DNA of 64,000 nucleotides from Romboutsia_C sp015668195 (GCF_015668195.1 NZ_JADPFC010000007.1:18296-82295), one strand, 5' to 3'; shown: positions 34,733-44,587, counted from the first letter of the stretch. A program made the numbers and translations. Notes: generated from the sequence alone by a model not told the origin.

Positions 34733-34795
34733 TAGATTTTATCAATAGGAATTTAAGGTGTTTAAAGATTATTCCTATTGATAAAATCAATTTTT
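34733..34795 (+). terminator. Terminator of the dehydrogenase remnant
   Basis: GATTTTATCAATAGGAAT pairs with ATTCCTATTGATAAAATC over a loop of about 20 bases, followed by T6. It has outlived its gene. Confidence 0.8.
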
Positions 34796-34841
34796 TACTC
34801 TTTAAAAAACAATTCTATATACATTATTATGATTTTATTGT

Positions 34842-35459
34842 TTATTTAGATATACCTTCGGTTCTATATCCAATTTCTTTATTTGCTAGCCTATATGCGT
34901 CATTTATCATGTCCTCTTTAGACATACTATTACCAATTAAACTATCTATAGTTATCTGGTTTCTGTCACTAAAATATTTATCTAAAAGTTGATTTTCTAT
35001 ATATTCTTGTTCAGCCAGACCACCTTCATGTAGTATATACTTAACATTTATTCCATTTTCATTTAATCTTCTTCCAACTAATATACTCCTATGACATCTG
35101 ATTGGATCTTGCATTGCTCCTAAAAGAGCAATTTTATATCCTTTTTTACACCCATCTTTTATTCTCTCTATTCCTTTTTTAAATATGTCTTCTTTGCTCA
35201 CTTTCTCAAAATCAGCAAATCCTTCTCTATTATAAGATTCTTTTGATTCTCTTCTAGCTCCAAATTCTTTTCCCATGTATATGTATATAAATCCTTTTTC
35301 TCTTAAAGTTTTACAAAAATCTTCTCTATTATATTGAACATTATACCTAGAGTATGGAGTTTCTCTAATATCTACAACGCAATTTATATTGTATTGATTT
35401 AACATATCTATAAGCTTTTCAATGGGATAATTAGAATGACCTATCGCAAATACTTCCAT
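34842..35459 (-). CDS. DUF488 family protein
   Basis: A 205-residue protein with the DUF488 pattern. FAIGHSNYPIEKLIDMLNQY opens the domain, VVDIRETPYSRYNVQYNRED holds the conserved Asp-Ile-Arg, and LLGAMQDPIRCHRSILVGRR contains the Cys-His-Arg segment that is the presumed active centre. The biochemical role of this family is not established. An AAAGGTGGTGAGG site precedes the start. It is not clearly in an operon. Confidence 0.85.
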   Translation of the reverse strand: MEVFAIGHSNYPIEKLIDMLNQYNINCVVDIRETPYSRYNVQYNREDFCKTLREKGFIYIYMGKEFGARRESKESYNREGFADFEKVSKEDIFKKGIERIKDGCKKGYKIALLGAMQDPIRCHRSILVGRRLNENGINVKYILHEGGLAEQEYIENQLLDKYFSDRNQITIDSLIGNSMSKEDMINDAYRLANKEIGYRTEGISK

Positions 35460-35587
35460 GACCTCACCACCTTTTTAATGTATTTATACTTATATTTATA
35501 TCCAAAATGAGTTTATATAAATTCCATTATTTTAAATTAAATATTTAAATAATTAGTGTTTTTTATTATTATGTCTTATAAACAAAA

Positions 35588-35633
35588 ATGATAGTCTATT
35601 GATGATTGATTTGCTCTCATAGACTATCATTTT
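35588..35633 (-). terminator. Terminator of mprF
   Basis: ATGATAGTCTAT pairs with ATAGACTATCAT with a T4 run; it follows the mprF stop on the minus strand. Confidence 0.75.
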
Positions 35634-35663
35634 ATTACTATATTTGCTTCTATTTTTTTAAAT

Positions 35664-38129
35664 TTATTCTACCTTCTCTATAGGTTTCGAAACTAACAAT
35701 ATAACTTGAATCATTGTAGTTATTAATGATGTTTTTCTTTTATAAGCCATATATCTTCCATCCCAAGAATCACAATATTTTTCCTTAAATTTCTTTAGTC
35801 CTTGGAATGAGTAGAATTTATGCCCGTGTGAGTATACCTTAGCAGCTATCTTTTCACCTAAAAATGCATACTTTGATGTACCTACATTTGATAATGGAGC
35901 CATACCCATATTAAATCTTGAGTATCCATTTTCTTTTCCCCACTCAAATAGGTTAACAAACATAAAGTCCATTATTCCATTACAAGTTTCATGTGAAAAA
36001 CGCATTAAGTCTATTGATAAAGTTTTGTGATCATCATACATTGGCATAAAGTTAGCAAATCCCTTTATTTCACCATCTTTATTTTTAACTACAGATATTG
36101 GATTTTTACTTAAATACTCTATATCGAAAAATCCTATTGAGAATCCTTTTTCTTGTCTTCCACATAACCATTCATCAGATACAGCTTTTATACTATCCAT
36201 AAATTCATCACTGAAAGGAGGCTTTACCACTTCAAATGTGTACTCTTCTTTGCTAACCCTTGATATAGCATTTCTTACACTCTTCATTTTTCTTCCTTCT
36301 AATGTGAATTTATTTAAATTTACAGCTGCTTCTTCTCCTAATTTAAAGAACTCATATCCTGTTTCATGAAGGTATGGAATTAATTTATCATCTATAGCAC
36401 AGAATGTTGGTATATATCCATATTTATCAGCTAACTCATAGAATTCCTGAATAGTGTCAAATATATTTTCATTATTCCCTACTGGATTTCCTAATATAAA
36501 TATCTTGTTAGCATAAGTTTGATATTGTATTAAAACATCCTTATCTTTATTTATATAAACATACTTATCATTTAGATATATAAAATGTATTATAGATGTT
36601 CCACCAAATTTATTTAGTATATTTTCTACATCATCTTTACATTCTTCTAAGCTCATCTTAGGGAATTCATTTTTACCATTCTTATAATATATAATACATA
36701 AGAATAATATTGCTATTATAAATCCTGCTATACTTAAGAACATTACATTTGATGAAGCATTTGAAAATTGTATTTGATACTGAGTAAAAGGTATCTTTCC
36801 TACTTTACCATGAACACTTGCATAGAAAGTATATAAATATAATATTAAGAAAGATAGCAATATTATTACGTCTTGTATAAATATTCCCCAACGCATTACA
36901 AAGCTTTCTCTATAAAATTGCTTTTTACCAAGCCAAATTATAAGGCCTACTACTATTAAATACAATCCTCTACTATAATCTGTTCCTTGTGCAAAAGTTA
37001 CTCCAATACATAAAGCAACTATTATTAAAGTTAGTTTATAAATATTTTTTGATTTATAAATCAATAATCTAGACATAGCTATAAGTAAAAATCCTAATAC
37101 TATAGCAAATCTATCTGGTATATATATTATTGATAGATGTGAAACTCTACTTATTAAATTTATTTTGTTTACAACTTCAGGAATAGCTTCTGATATTAAC
37201 AAGAAACTTCCTGTTAGTAGTACAATAAGCACTATACCTATATGAGCGATTTTAGATAGTATAGTCATTACTATATCTCTTATGTCATCATCTATAGTCT
37301 CCCACATTACATTTCCATATAATATTAGTCCTATAATTAATGGAACTATATAATACGAAATTCTATATAAGAATATGGCTAATAAAACTTTCTCTGATGG
37401 AACATTTAAAGCTTGTAATCCTAATATCATTGTTAAGTCAAAAGAACCAAGTCCTCCTGGTGATAAACTTACAATGGCCACTATAATTGCTAGTACAAAT
37501 ACCGGGAATAATTTCATAAATGATATATTTGCATCTAATACTAACATGATAGAGTATATTAAGACTATAGTTGTCAACCATTCTAATGCTGATATTCCCA
37601 TTATAATTACCGCATCTTTAATATCTTTTCTATCTTCATCATTTCCCTTAGTAAACTTATATATGAAGTATATTGATATTGCCGGGAAATATACACTTAT
37701 TATTAAAGTTAATATGCTTGTCCAATCATTTAACTTTAATGACTCAAAATTAGTGATGGCATATATGAAACTCACCATAGAGAAACCAGTTAAGTTTAAA
37801 GCTACTATTTTTGATATCTCTTTTACAAGCAACTTTTTGTCCTTAACATAATTACCATAAAAATTGCTCTTTAATGCTATAGCTGTGCTTCCTCCAAAAC
37901 CAGCTATACTAGCAATCGAACTAGCTATCCATGAAAATTTATATAACTTCCTGTTATCTAAGTTTATATTCACCCTTCTTTTTAGTACAAAATCGTAAAG
38001 GCTCAAAGGAAGATATGAAATGATTCCTAAAAGTATTATTGTTATTGAGTTTGTAAATGTTAACTTATCTGCATATAGCTTAAACGTATTCATATCGAAT
38101 GAAGAAACTACATTAATAAACTCTTTCAT
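35664..38129 (-). CDS. mprF: Phosphatidylglycerol lysyltransferase/flippase
   Basis: An 821-residue protein with the complete MprF plan. About 12-14 transmembrane helices over residues 20-480 form the flippase part. The soluble C-terminal synthase domain (about 490-800) has VRNAISRVSKEEYTFEVVKP, LMRFSHETCNGIMDFMFVNL and RFNMGMAPLSNVGTSK. It transfers an aminoacyl group (usually Lys) from tRNA to phosphatidylglycerol and moves the lipid to the outer leaflet, reducing surface charge and giving resistance to cationic peptides. It is transcribed alone. The start is near an A/T-rich promoter region. Confidence 0.95.
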   Translation of the reverse strand: MKEFINVVSSFDMNTFKLYADKLTFTNSITIILLGIISYLPLSLYDFVLKRRVNINLDNRKLYKFSWIASSIASIAGFGGSTAIALKSNFYGNYVKDKKLLVKEISKIVALNLTGFSMVSFIYAITNFESLKLNDWTSILTLIISVYFPAISIYFIYKFTKGNDEDRKDIKDAVIIMGISALEWLTTIVLIYSIMLVLDANISFMKLFPVFVLAIIVAIVSLSPGGLGSFDLTMILGLQALNVPSEKVLLAIFLYRISYYIVPLIIGLILYGNVMWETIDDDIRDIVMTILSKIAHIGIVLIVLLTGSFLLISEAIPEVVNKINLISRVSHLSIIYIPDRFAIVLGFLLIAMSRLLIYKSKNIYKLTLIIVALCIGVTFAQGTDYSRGLYLIVVGLIIWLGKKQFYRESFVMRWGIFIQDVIILLSFLILYLYTFYASVHGKVGKIPFTQYQIQFSNASSNVMFLSIAGFIIAILFLCIIYYKNGKNEFPKMSLEECKDDVENILNKFGGTSIIHFIYLNDKYVYINKDKDVLIQYQTYANKIFILGNPVGNNENIFDTIQEFYELADKYGYIPTFCAIDDKLIPYLHETGYEFFKLGEEAAVNLNKFTLEGRKMKSVRNAISRVSKEEYTFEVVKPPFSDEFMDSIKAVSDEWLCGRQEKGFSIGFFDIEYLSKNPISVVKNKDGEIKGFANFMPMYDDHKTLSIDLMRFSHETCNGIMDFMFVNLFEWGKENGYSRFNMGMAPLSNVGTSKYAFLGEKIAAKVYSHGHKFYSFQGLKKFKEKYCDSWDGRYMAYKRKTSLITTMIQVILLVSKPIEKVE

Positions 38130-38501
38130 AACTACAACAAATATTACTAATGCTATTACATATTTTAATATATTTTTAAATTTAACTTTATTTATAATTA
38201 TAATCTCCTCCTTTTATATTTATAATAATAAGGCTATTTTACCATACTTTGACACAACTTATCCTTACATTCTACTATATCTTATATAACAGATTTGTAA
38301 GAATTTGATTTTATTGTAATAAGTTTTGACTGGTAGTATATATTATTCTACAAAAATAAATAGATATTTAAAATCTATCTCTTTTTATTTTTTTGATAAA
38401 GTTCTTAGTACTATTGCTCTATATTATTAATAATGTTAAATGTTAATACTATTTGCTAATAATATAATTTTTAATGATAAATGCTTTATAGTTAACAATC
38501 T
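38130..38501. other. Intergenic region upstream of mprF
   Basis: 372 bases without a credible gene, A/T-rich with GGAGGAG before the mprF start. I see no terminator or repeat that I would defend. Confidence 0.5.
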
Positions 38502-38939
38502 TTATAATAATTCCTTGCATAATTCTTGTAAATACTTTTCAAATCTTATATTATCTTCTTTTTTCCTTTTGGATGGACCTTTTACTCGAGCACCGGAGCT
38601 TCTTAATTTTTTTGATACGTGTCTTGTAAATAGTAATTGGTCTATATTTTCATTTGTATATACTCTTCCATTTTGATTTATTGGGTACCCTCCCTTTGAA
38701 AGTGCCATCGCAGCTAAACCATAATCTTGAGTTACTATTATATCTCCCTTATTTACTTTATTGACCAAAGAAAAATCTACTGAATCTCTTCCTTTCGATA
38801 AAATTATAGTTTCTACATTATATTTATCAAAGTTATGTGATGTATCACACATTATTAATACTTCTATATTAAACTTTTTAGCTACTTTTATTGTTATATC
38901 TACAACTGGGCATCCATCACCATCTATTAATATTTTCAT
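38502..38939 (-). CDS. YaiI/YqxD (UPF0178) family protein
   Basis: A 145-residue protein of the usual UPF0178 length. The N-terminal MKILIDGDGCPV with paired Asp residues and the later VSKGRDSVDFSLVNKVNKGD-type core (KGRDSVDFSLVNKVNKGDIIV) resemble a PIN/NYN-like nuclease fold, with Asp residues at possible metal positions. Its role is unknown; it is widespread and generally conserved. It lies alone between mprF and the ABC importer. Confidence 0.88.
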   Translation of the reverse strand: MKILIDGDGCPVVDITIKVAKKFNIEVLIMCDTSHNFDKYNVETIILSKGRDSVDFSLVNKVNKGDIIVTQDYGLAAMALSKGGYPINQNGRVYTNENIDQLLFTRHVSKKLRSSGARVKGPSKRKKEDNIRFEKYLQELCKELL

Positions 38940-39094
38940 AACTGTCCTCTTCTCTTTTATATCTAATACTACCCTATAGTATTTTACTCCATAACATTTA
39001 TTATTTACAAAAAAATATGAACTAATTTTTAAATTAGTTCATATTTAAGCTAAAATATTTGTATGTACATCATAAATACTAAAAAAATTATTAA

Positions 39095-39763
39095 TTATAT
39101 TAAATTTATTATCTGTTTTTTATCTTCTATCTGCTTTGAGTTAAATATTGCTTTTATACTTACTGGATTCCCTCCTAATATATATATTTGCCCCATAAAA
39201 TATATAGCTTCATCTATATCATGTGTTACAAATAAAACTGTTCTAGTTTCTTCTTTAAAAACATTTTCGAAAGCTTTCATAATGTCATTTTTATTTTTTA
39301 TATCTATAGATTTAAAAGGTTCATCCATTATTATAAGCTTTGATGGCTTTGCAAATGCTCTAGCAATATTTACCCTTTGTCTGATTCCACCGCTTAAACT
39401 TTGAGGATAATAGTTTTCAAAATCTTGTACCCCCACCAAGTTTAAATATTTTTTGCAAATACCGTCTAACTCCTCTTTTCTATAGTCATTTTTTAGTATT
39501 AACTTCAGATTCTCCTTTACTGTTAACCACTCTACAAGCCTATCCTCTTGAAATATGTAACTTATACTATTTATATTTACACCTTCTATTTTTCCGCTAT
39601 CTTTTTCTTCTATATTACTAATTATTTTTAGTAATGTAGTTTTTCCACATCCTGATTTCCCTACTATAGTATTTACTTTATTTTCCTTAAATGTGATATT
39701 AAAATCTTTAAATATAATTTTATCATCATATTTCTTATATAAATTTTTAACCTTTATATCCAT
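39095..39763 (-). CDS. ABC importer ATP-binding protein (SsuB/TauB-like)
   Basis: A 222-residue ATPase. Walker A is VGKSGCGKTTLLKI, the signature is YPQSLSGGIRQRVNIARAF, Walker B is KLIIMDEPFKSID and the switch His is in FVTHDID. It powers the importer formed with the two upstream genes. The gene is packed against the permease (TAATATG junction). Closest in type to nitrate/sulfonate/taurine/thiamine-precursor importers. Confidence 0.92.
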   Translation of the reverse strand: MDIKVKNLYKKYDDKIIFKDFNITFKENKVNTIVGKSGCGKTTLLKIISNIEEKDSGKIEGVNINSISYIFQEDRLVEWLTVKENLKLILKNDYRKEELDGICKKYLNLVGVQDFENYYPQSLSGGIRQRVNIARAFAKPSKLIIMDEPFKSIDIKNKNDIMKAFENVFKEETRTVLFVTHDIDEAIYFMGQIYILGGNPVSIKAIFNSKQIEDKKQIINLI

Positions 39764-39764
39764 A

Positions 39765-40520
39765 TTACACTCTCCATTTAAAGGACTTCTTAGTTATAAA
39801 CTTATTTAGTATATCTAAAACAAATGAAATTATTGCTATTATTATTATCCATGCAAATATAGCTTCTGTATTAAAGTTCATTTTTTCATATTGAATTACT
39901 GTTCCTATTCCGTACTTTGGTTGCCCGTGAACCTCTCCTGCTATAACCACTTTAAAAGCCAAAGAGAATGTAGACACTAATAAATTAGTAACTTGAAACT
40001 TTATTAATGGAAAGTAGATATATCTAAGTTTATCTATTTTTTTTACTTTATAAATGTCTGTCATTTCTATTATATTTTTATCAACTCCTAAAATAGAACT
40101 TAATACACCTTCATATAATATGGGGAAAACTATAAATATTCCAACTATAAAAGGTGCTTTGTCCTTATCAAACCATATAAGAGATAGTACTACTAAAACC
40201 ATAGTTGGAATAGATGTAGATAAAGCATTTACAGGCTTTAATATGTTTTTAAATAAACTGCTTCCTGAAGAAACTATACCTAAAAATATTGCACTTATCA
40301 AAGCTAATAAAAAACTTACTATTGTCCTGTAAGCAGAGCTAAGCACATTTATAAAAAAATCTTCACTTTTAAATATGCTTATTATATTAGCTAGAACTAC
40401 TTCTACAGTAGGTAAATATATCGGATTATCTATAAATATCGCTAATACTTCCCAAATTATAATTAGTAATATACAAGATGCAAGTATCTGTAATTTATCT
40501 TTCCATAAAAATTCCTTCAT
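39765..40520 (-). CDS. ABC importer permease (SsuC/ThiX-like)
   Basis: A 251-residue membrane protein with about six helices and a cytoplasmic EAA-type loop (PILYEGVLSSILGVDKNIIE). It matches the single-subunit permeases of SsuABC/TauABC/ThiXYZ importers, which work as homodimers. It overlaps the binding-protein gene by 26 bases (40495..40520), with AGGAGG for its start lying inside that gene. Confidence 0.9.
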   Translation of the reverse strand: MKEFLWKDKLQILASCILLIIIWEVLAIFIDNPIYLPTVEVVLANIISIFKSEDFFINVLSSAYRTIVSFLLALISAIFLGIVSSGSSLFKNILKPVNALSTSIPTMVLVVLSLIWFDKDKAPFIVGIFIVFPILYEGVLSSILGVDKNIIEMTDIYKVKKIDKLRYIYFPLIKFQVTNLLVSTFSLAFKVVIAGEVHGQPKYGIGTVIQYEKMNFNTEAIFAWIIIIAIISFVLDILNKFITKKSFKWRV

Positions 40521-41496
40521 CTGGTATATTGCCTCCTAGCGACTTTGGATTTGAGTCGAATAGCTTTTTATAATAGTTTTTGTATATATCTTTGCTCTCT
40601 TCTATAGGTACAAATTTAAGATTTGCTCTTTCAATAGATTTTTCAATTATAGGCTTCTCTGTTGAAACTTCTATTTCTTCACAGTATGTTGCAAGTTCTG
40701 ATGGATTATCATTTGCCCATTCTATCCCTTCTTTAACATTATCTAAAAATATGTTTGTAAAATCTTTATTTTCTTCTAAAAAACTCTTCTTAACTATAAT
40801 AGTTGCTTGAGGATATCCATGTTCTGAATCTGCTATTTCTTTATATTCATCATTTAATCCTTTAAATATTTTTACATTTTCTTTTTTAGCCATAAGGGCA
40901 CTAAGAGCTGGTTCTGGCACTATGGCTGTATTTTTTTTACCAGACACTATCATGGGTACTAATTCACTTGGTGAATTTACATAGCTAAAATTAACATCAC
41001 CTTCAGTATTTAATCCCTTTTCAGATATTATATATTGTGCTGTTATATCCGGCGTTAGACCTTTTCCTATGTTCATAATAGTTTTTCCTTTTAAGTCTTC
41101 GTAATTATTTATATCTTCTGTTGAAACTATGTAAGATGAACCAAACCCTGTTGTTCCTGCTATTTGGTAATTCTTTGTTTTGTTATAGACTATAGATGCC
41201 ATATTCGATGGTACTATAGCTATATCTGGTTCTTCTTTCATAACTGTTGTTGAAAGAGTTTCTGCCGTCTTTTCTATTGTATATTCAATTTCATAATTTA
41301 CCTTTATTTCTGGTTTCTCTTTTATTAATTTAGCTATTGCTATTGTTGGTAGTCCATCTGGAGTTACTACTTTAACAACTTTCTTAGATATTTCTTCTTT
41401 ACCTCCTTCTGATTTTTCTTGATCAATAGATGAACACCCTGACAATACCCCCATTGCTATTATTCCTGTTGATAAAATACTTATAAACTTTCTCAT
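40495..41496 (-). CDS. ABC importer substrate-binding lipoprotein (NMT1/SsuA-like)
   Basis: A 333-residue lipoprotein. Signal peptide and lipobox are MRKFISILSTGIIAMGVLSG followed by Cys, then a periplasmic-binding fold of the NMT1/SsuA/ThiY class (TIAIAKLIKEKPEIKVNYEI; KGKTIMNIGKGLTPDITAQY; YPQATIIVKKSFLEEN). It binds the solute outside the membrane. Ligand could be an alkanesulfonate, a pyrimidine thiamine precursor or another small anion; the sequence does not decide. No riboswitch that I recognise precedes it, which weakens the thiamine option. Confidence 0.88.
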   Translation of the reverse strand: MRKFISILSTGIIAMGVLSGCSSIDQEKSEGGKEEISKKVVKVVTPDGLPTIAIAKLIKEKPEIKVNYEIEYTIEKTAETLSTTVMKEEPDIAIVPSNMASIVYNKTKNYQIAGTTGFGSSYIVSTEDINNYEDLKGKTIMNIGKGLTPDITAQYIISEKGLNTEGDVNFSYVNSPSELVPMIVSGKKNTAIVPEPALSALMAKKENVKIFKGLNDEYKEIADSEHGYPQATIIVKKSFLEENKDFTNIFLDNVKEGIEWANDNPSELATYCEEIEVSTEKPIIEKSIERANLKFVPIEESKDIYKNYYKKLFDSNPKSLGGNIPDEGIFMER

Positions 41497-41805
41497 ATCT
41501 AATCCCCCTTTTTATAAATTCTCTATAATACTTATTTATTCAAATAAATTATGTAAATTTTATTTAGTATTTAAAATTTTCTGTCTTTATATATTTTCTA
41601 TCTTTATAATTAATTTACCTTTTATCATATTCTTTAGTTTATTAATTATTTACTAAGTAGTTTAGCAACTGTTAATTATTGTTTTTATTATTCTCAAAAT
41701 TACGAAAATATAAGATTTCTAATTATTTTGTTTAGATTAATTTTAAAGTGGTATTTATATTAGAGTAGTTAAGATTTAATATATACTTAGGGAGATGAAT
41801 TAAAG
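41497..41805. other. Divergent intergenic region
   Basis: 309 bases between the divergent ABC importer and rubrerythrin. A/T-rich, without gene, riboswitch or terminator that I can recognise. It must contain both promoters. Confidence 0.5.
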
Positions 41806-42387
41806 ATGAAATCTTTAAAAGGAACTAAAACAGCACAAAATTTAATGAACGCATTTGCAGGAGAGTCAATGGCTAAGAACAAATATCAATTCTATGCTAA
41901 AATAGCTAGAAAAGAAGGATTTGCTCAAATAGGAGATATATTTGATGAAACTGCTCAAAATGAAGAAATGCATGGTAAAATATTCTTTAGATACTTATTA
42001 AATGATTTCACTGGAGAAGATGTTCAAGTAACAGGTTCTTACGGAATGGGTATGTCTAGTACTTTAGAAAACTTAAAAACAGCAGCAGCAGGAGAAAATG
42101 AAGAAGATACTCTTTACTTAAAATTCGCTGCAGATGCTAGAGAAGAAGGATTTGAAGAAATAGCTGCTTCTTTCACTCATATTCACACAATAGAAGCTCA
42201 TCATAGAGATAGATTCTTAAGATTAGCTAAAAATATAGAAGAAAATAAAGTTTTCGAGAAACCAGAAGTTAAAGAATGGATATGTACAGTATGTGGATAT
42301 GTTCACTCAGGAACAGAAGCTCCTCAAGTTTGTCCTGCTTGTAAACATCCACAAGGATATTATGAAATAAAAGCAGATAACTTCTAA
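41806..42387 (+). CDS. rbr: Rubrerythrin
   Basis: A 193-residue rubrerythrin. The diiron four-helix domain has the two Glu/His motifs (ETAQNEEMHGKIFF and ASFTHIHTIEAHHRDRF plus NAFAGESMAKNKYQ). The C-terminal rubredoxin domain has WICTVCGY and VCPACKHPQGYYE. It reduces hydrogen peroxide in anaerobes and protects against oxygen. AGGGAGATG-type ribosome site upstream. Monocistronic, ended by the terminator at 42400..42452. The missing PerR box could not be judged by eye. Confidence 0.96.
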   Translation: MKSLKGTKTAQNLMNAFAGESMAKNKYQFYAKIARKEGFAQIGDIFDETAQNEEMHGKIFFRYLLNDFTGEDVQVTGSYGMGMSSTLENLKTAAAGENEEDTLYLKFAADAREEGFEEIAASFTHIHTIEAHHRDRFLRLAKNIEENKVFEKPEVKEWICTVCGYVHSGTEAPQVCPACKHPQGYYEIKADNF

Positions 42388-42399
42388 ATCTAAGTATAT

Positions 42400-42452
42400 A
42401 AAAAAGGTTAAACACACATTTTCTATCAATAATGTGTATTTAACCTTTTTTA
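42400..42452. terminator. Terminator after rubrerythrin
   Basis: AAAAAGGTTAAA...ACACA pairs with TGTGT...TTTAACCTTTTT over a short loop with T6. Confidence 0.85.
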
Positions 42453-42505
42453 TATTTCATAAATATTCACTTTCTATACTACTTTATATCGTTTATTCTA
42501 ACACA

Positions 42506-42537
42506 AAAAAGCTAGGTAAAATACCTAGCTTTTTTGT
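42506..42537 (-). terminator. Terminator of the YjdM gene
   Basis: AAAAAAGCTAGGTA pairs with TACCTAGCTTTTTT; on the minus strand T6 follows, just after the yjdM stop. Confidence 0.85.
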
Positions 42538-42553
42538 GTTTAAAATCTATATA

Positions 42554-42895
42554 CTATGCTTTTTTAACAACGCTAGACTTTAATTTCATAGCTCCAAAAC
42601 CGTCTATTTTACACTCTATATCGTGTCCATCAGCTGCATCTGGAACTAAACGTATGCTCTTTACTTTTGTTCCTATTTTTATAGAAGATGAACTTCCCTT
42701 AACTTTAAGGTCTTTAACTACTGTTACAGCATCTCCATCCTTTAATACATTTCCATTTACGTCTTTTATTACAACTTCTTCTTCAACTGATTCTGCTGGA
42801 TTCCATTCGTATGCACACTCTGGGCACACTAAAAGACTTCCATCTTCATATACATATTCTGAATTACATTTTGGGCAATTTGGTAAAGTTTCCAT
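42554..42895 (-). CDS. yjdM: YjdM/PhnA zinc-ribbon protein
   Basis: A 113-residue protein. The N-terminal zinc ribbon is METLPNCPKCNSEYVYEDGS with a second pair in LVCPECAYEW. The C-terminal half is the KOW-like beta domain of the family (DGDAVTVVKDLKVKGSSSSI). Often annotated as an alkylphosphonate utilisation protein, but that link is doubtful. I use ATG 42895 with GGAGG upstream rather than an in-frame TTG seven codons earlier. Confidence 0.92.
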   Translation of the reverse strand: METLPNCPKCNSEYVYEDGSLLVCPECAYEWNPAESVEEEVVIKDVNGNVLKDGDAVTVVKDLKVKGSSSSIKIGTKVKSIRLVPDAADGHDIECKIDGFGAMKLKSSVVKKA

Positions 42896-43265
42896 AATAT
42901 TATTTCCTCCGTTCAATATAGTTAATATTTTTTCTCATAGGCTATATAATATCATAGTCTTCTCATATTGACAAATCTTCATACTAAATAGGTTCAAGGT
43001 TAGCATTTATCCTTGATAATGCAATTATTTATTAGACACTTAATACCGTCTATTTTAATATTTTCTTATAAACATTAAATGATTAATACTTTAAATCTCA
43101 AACTAATATAATTAAACATAGAATTGCTTAACTAATAAAAATATATTAATAATATGACTTAGCTTTACTAATTATCCTATTATATTTTTATTTATTAAAA
43201 TTGTAATTTTTCTACCCTTGAAATAACAATTTGATAGTTAGGTAAATAATTTGGAGGATAGCAGT
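42896..43265. other. Intergenic region before the sugar dehydrogenase
   Basis: 370 bases, A/T-rich, with no gene I would defend. It separates the core-like genes to the left from a block of accessory genes. Confidence 0.5.
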
Positions 43266-44366
43266 ATGAAAAATATGATTTTTAATGTTTTATATAATAC
43301 AATATTTCGTAATCATAATAAAGACAATATAAAAACAAAGTCAATAACATCAAGGCAAATTCCTTATGAAATTGAAGTTATCGCTGAAAATTTATATGTC
43401 CCTTGGGCTATAGATATAAGCAATGAAGGTAACATATATTTTACAGAAAGATCTGGCGCTATTAGAATTATTGAAGATGGGAAACTTAATTCGAAGCCAC
43501 TCATCACATTTAGTTCTCCCTTTGTAAGTCAAGGAGAAGGAGGATTAATGGGTATTGCTCTAGACCCAAACTTTTCAAATAACCATTATATTTATGTTAT
43601 GCATTCATATTTAGAAGCTAATCAAATCTATAATCGTGTTGTAAGATTAGTAGTAAACAATAATATAGCCTCTATTGACAAGGTTATTCTAGATAAAATC
43701 CCTGGAGGAAGTATTCATAATGGAGGAAGAATAAAAATAGGCCCAGATCAGAAATTATATATAACAACAGGAGATGCAGGCAATCCTGCATTGGCACAAG
43801 ACCCTACAAGTACTGCTGGAAAAATACTTCGAATAGAGTTAAATGGAAGTATTCCTAAGGATAATCCAATTATTAACTCGCCTATTTTTAGCTTAGGTCA
43901 TAGAAATCCTCAAGGCTTAGCATGGAATTCAAAAAATGTGTTGTATTCATCAGAGCATGGACAATCAGCGCACGACGAGATAAATATAATAAACCCAGGT
44001 GGCAATTATGGGTGGCCTATCGTTCAAGGAAATGAAGAATCTTCAGAAGTTATAACACAAAAACCTCTGATACATAGTGGAGAAGATACATGGGCACCCT
44101 CTGGTATTACATTCATAAATCAAGGACCATGGGAAGGAAAATTGCTCGTTGCTACTTTGCGTGGACAACAGCTGCTTGGTATCTCAATGAATGGAAAAGG
44201 AACAGTAGTTAAGAATGTAGAATCATGGTTGAAAAATGAGTATGGACGTTTGCGTGAAGTTGTCCAAGGAAAAGATGGTTCAATTTACCTTACAACAAGT
44301 AATAAAGATGGTAGAGGTAATCCTGATGTAAATGATGATAAAATTATCCGTCTCACTCCAAAATAA
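43266..44366 (+). CDS. PQQ-type soluble sugar dehydrogenase (YliI/GDH-B family)
   Basis: A 366-residue protein of the glucose/sorbosone dehydrogenase beta-propeller family. Diagnostic segments are ENLYVPWAIDI, the catalytic-His region IHNGGRIKIGPDQKLYITTG, GHRNPQGLAW and HGQSAHDEINIINPGGNYGW. Known members oxidise aldoses with PQQ as cofactor. No signal peptide or lipobox is visible (the N-terminus is MKNMIFNVLYNTIFRNHNKD), although relatives are exported. No PQQ genes are in the window and clostridia are not known PQQ makers, so it may use scavenged cofactor or have another role. The start ATG 43266 has GGAGG just upstream. Possibly acquired from an aerobic Bacillota donor. Confidence 0.85.
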   Translation: MKNMIFNVLYNTIFRNHNKDNIKTKSITSRQIPYEIEVIAENLYVPWAIDISNEGNIYFTERSGAIRIIEDGKLNSKPLITFSSPFVSQGEGGLMGIALDPNFSNNHYIYVMHSYLEANQIYNRVVRLVVNNNIASIDKVILDKIPGGSIHNGGRIKIGPDQKLYITTGDAGNPALAQDPTSTAGKILRIELNGSIPKDNPIINSPIFSLGHRNPQGLAWNSKNVLYSSEHGQSAHDEINIINPGGNYGWPIVQGNEESSEVITQKPLIHSGEDTWAPSGITFINQGPWEGKLLVATLRGQQLLGISMNGKGTVVKNVESWLKNEYGRLREVVQGKDGSIYLTTSNKDGRGNPDVNDDKIIRLTPK

Positions 44367-44480
44367 AGAACTAGTTTCTAAGTATACTGACTTATGGCAT
44401 AATCAAATGATTTTCTAAATAATTAAAGTAATTAAAATATAAGAGCTTACTTTTAATTTATAAAAAATATAGAATAAATA

Positions 44481-44519
44481 TAAAAAGGTCTATAAAATTT
44501 ATTTTATAGACCTTTTTAT
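44481..44519. terminator. Bidirectional terminator
   Basis: AAAAAGGTCTATAAAA pairs with TTTTATAGACCTTTTT between the convergent sugar dehydrogenase and YmaF genes. Confidence 0.88.
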
Positions 44520-44587
44520 ATTTAATTTTCATTTTCTATATAATTATATTTTTAATCGCAATAAATTTTTATCTATTTCGGTAGAAT

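Noticed and set aside
41497..41805. A thiamine or other riboswitch before the ABC importer
   Set aside because: I could not find the conserved riboswitch core sequences; the region is plain A/T-rich DNA.
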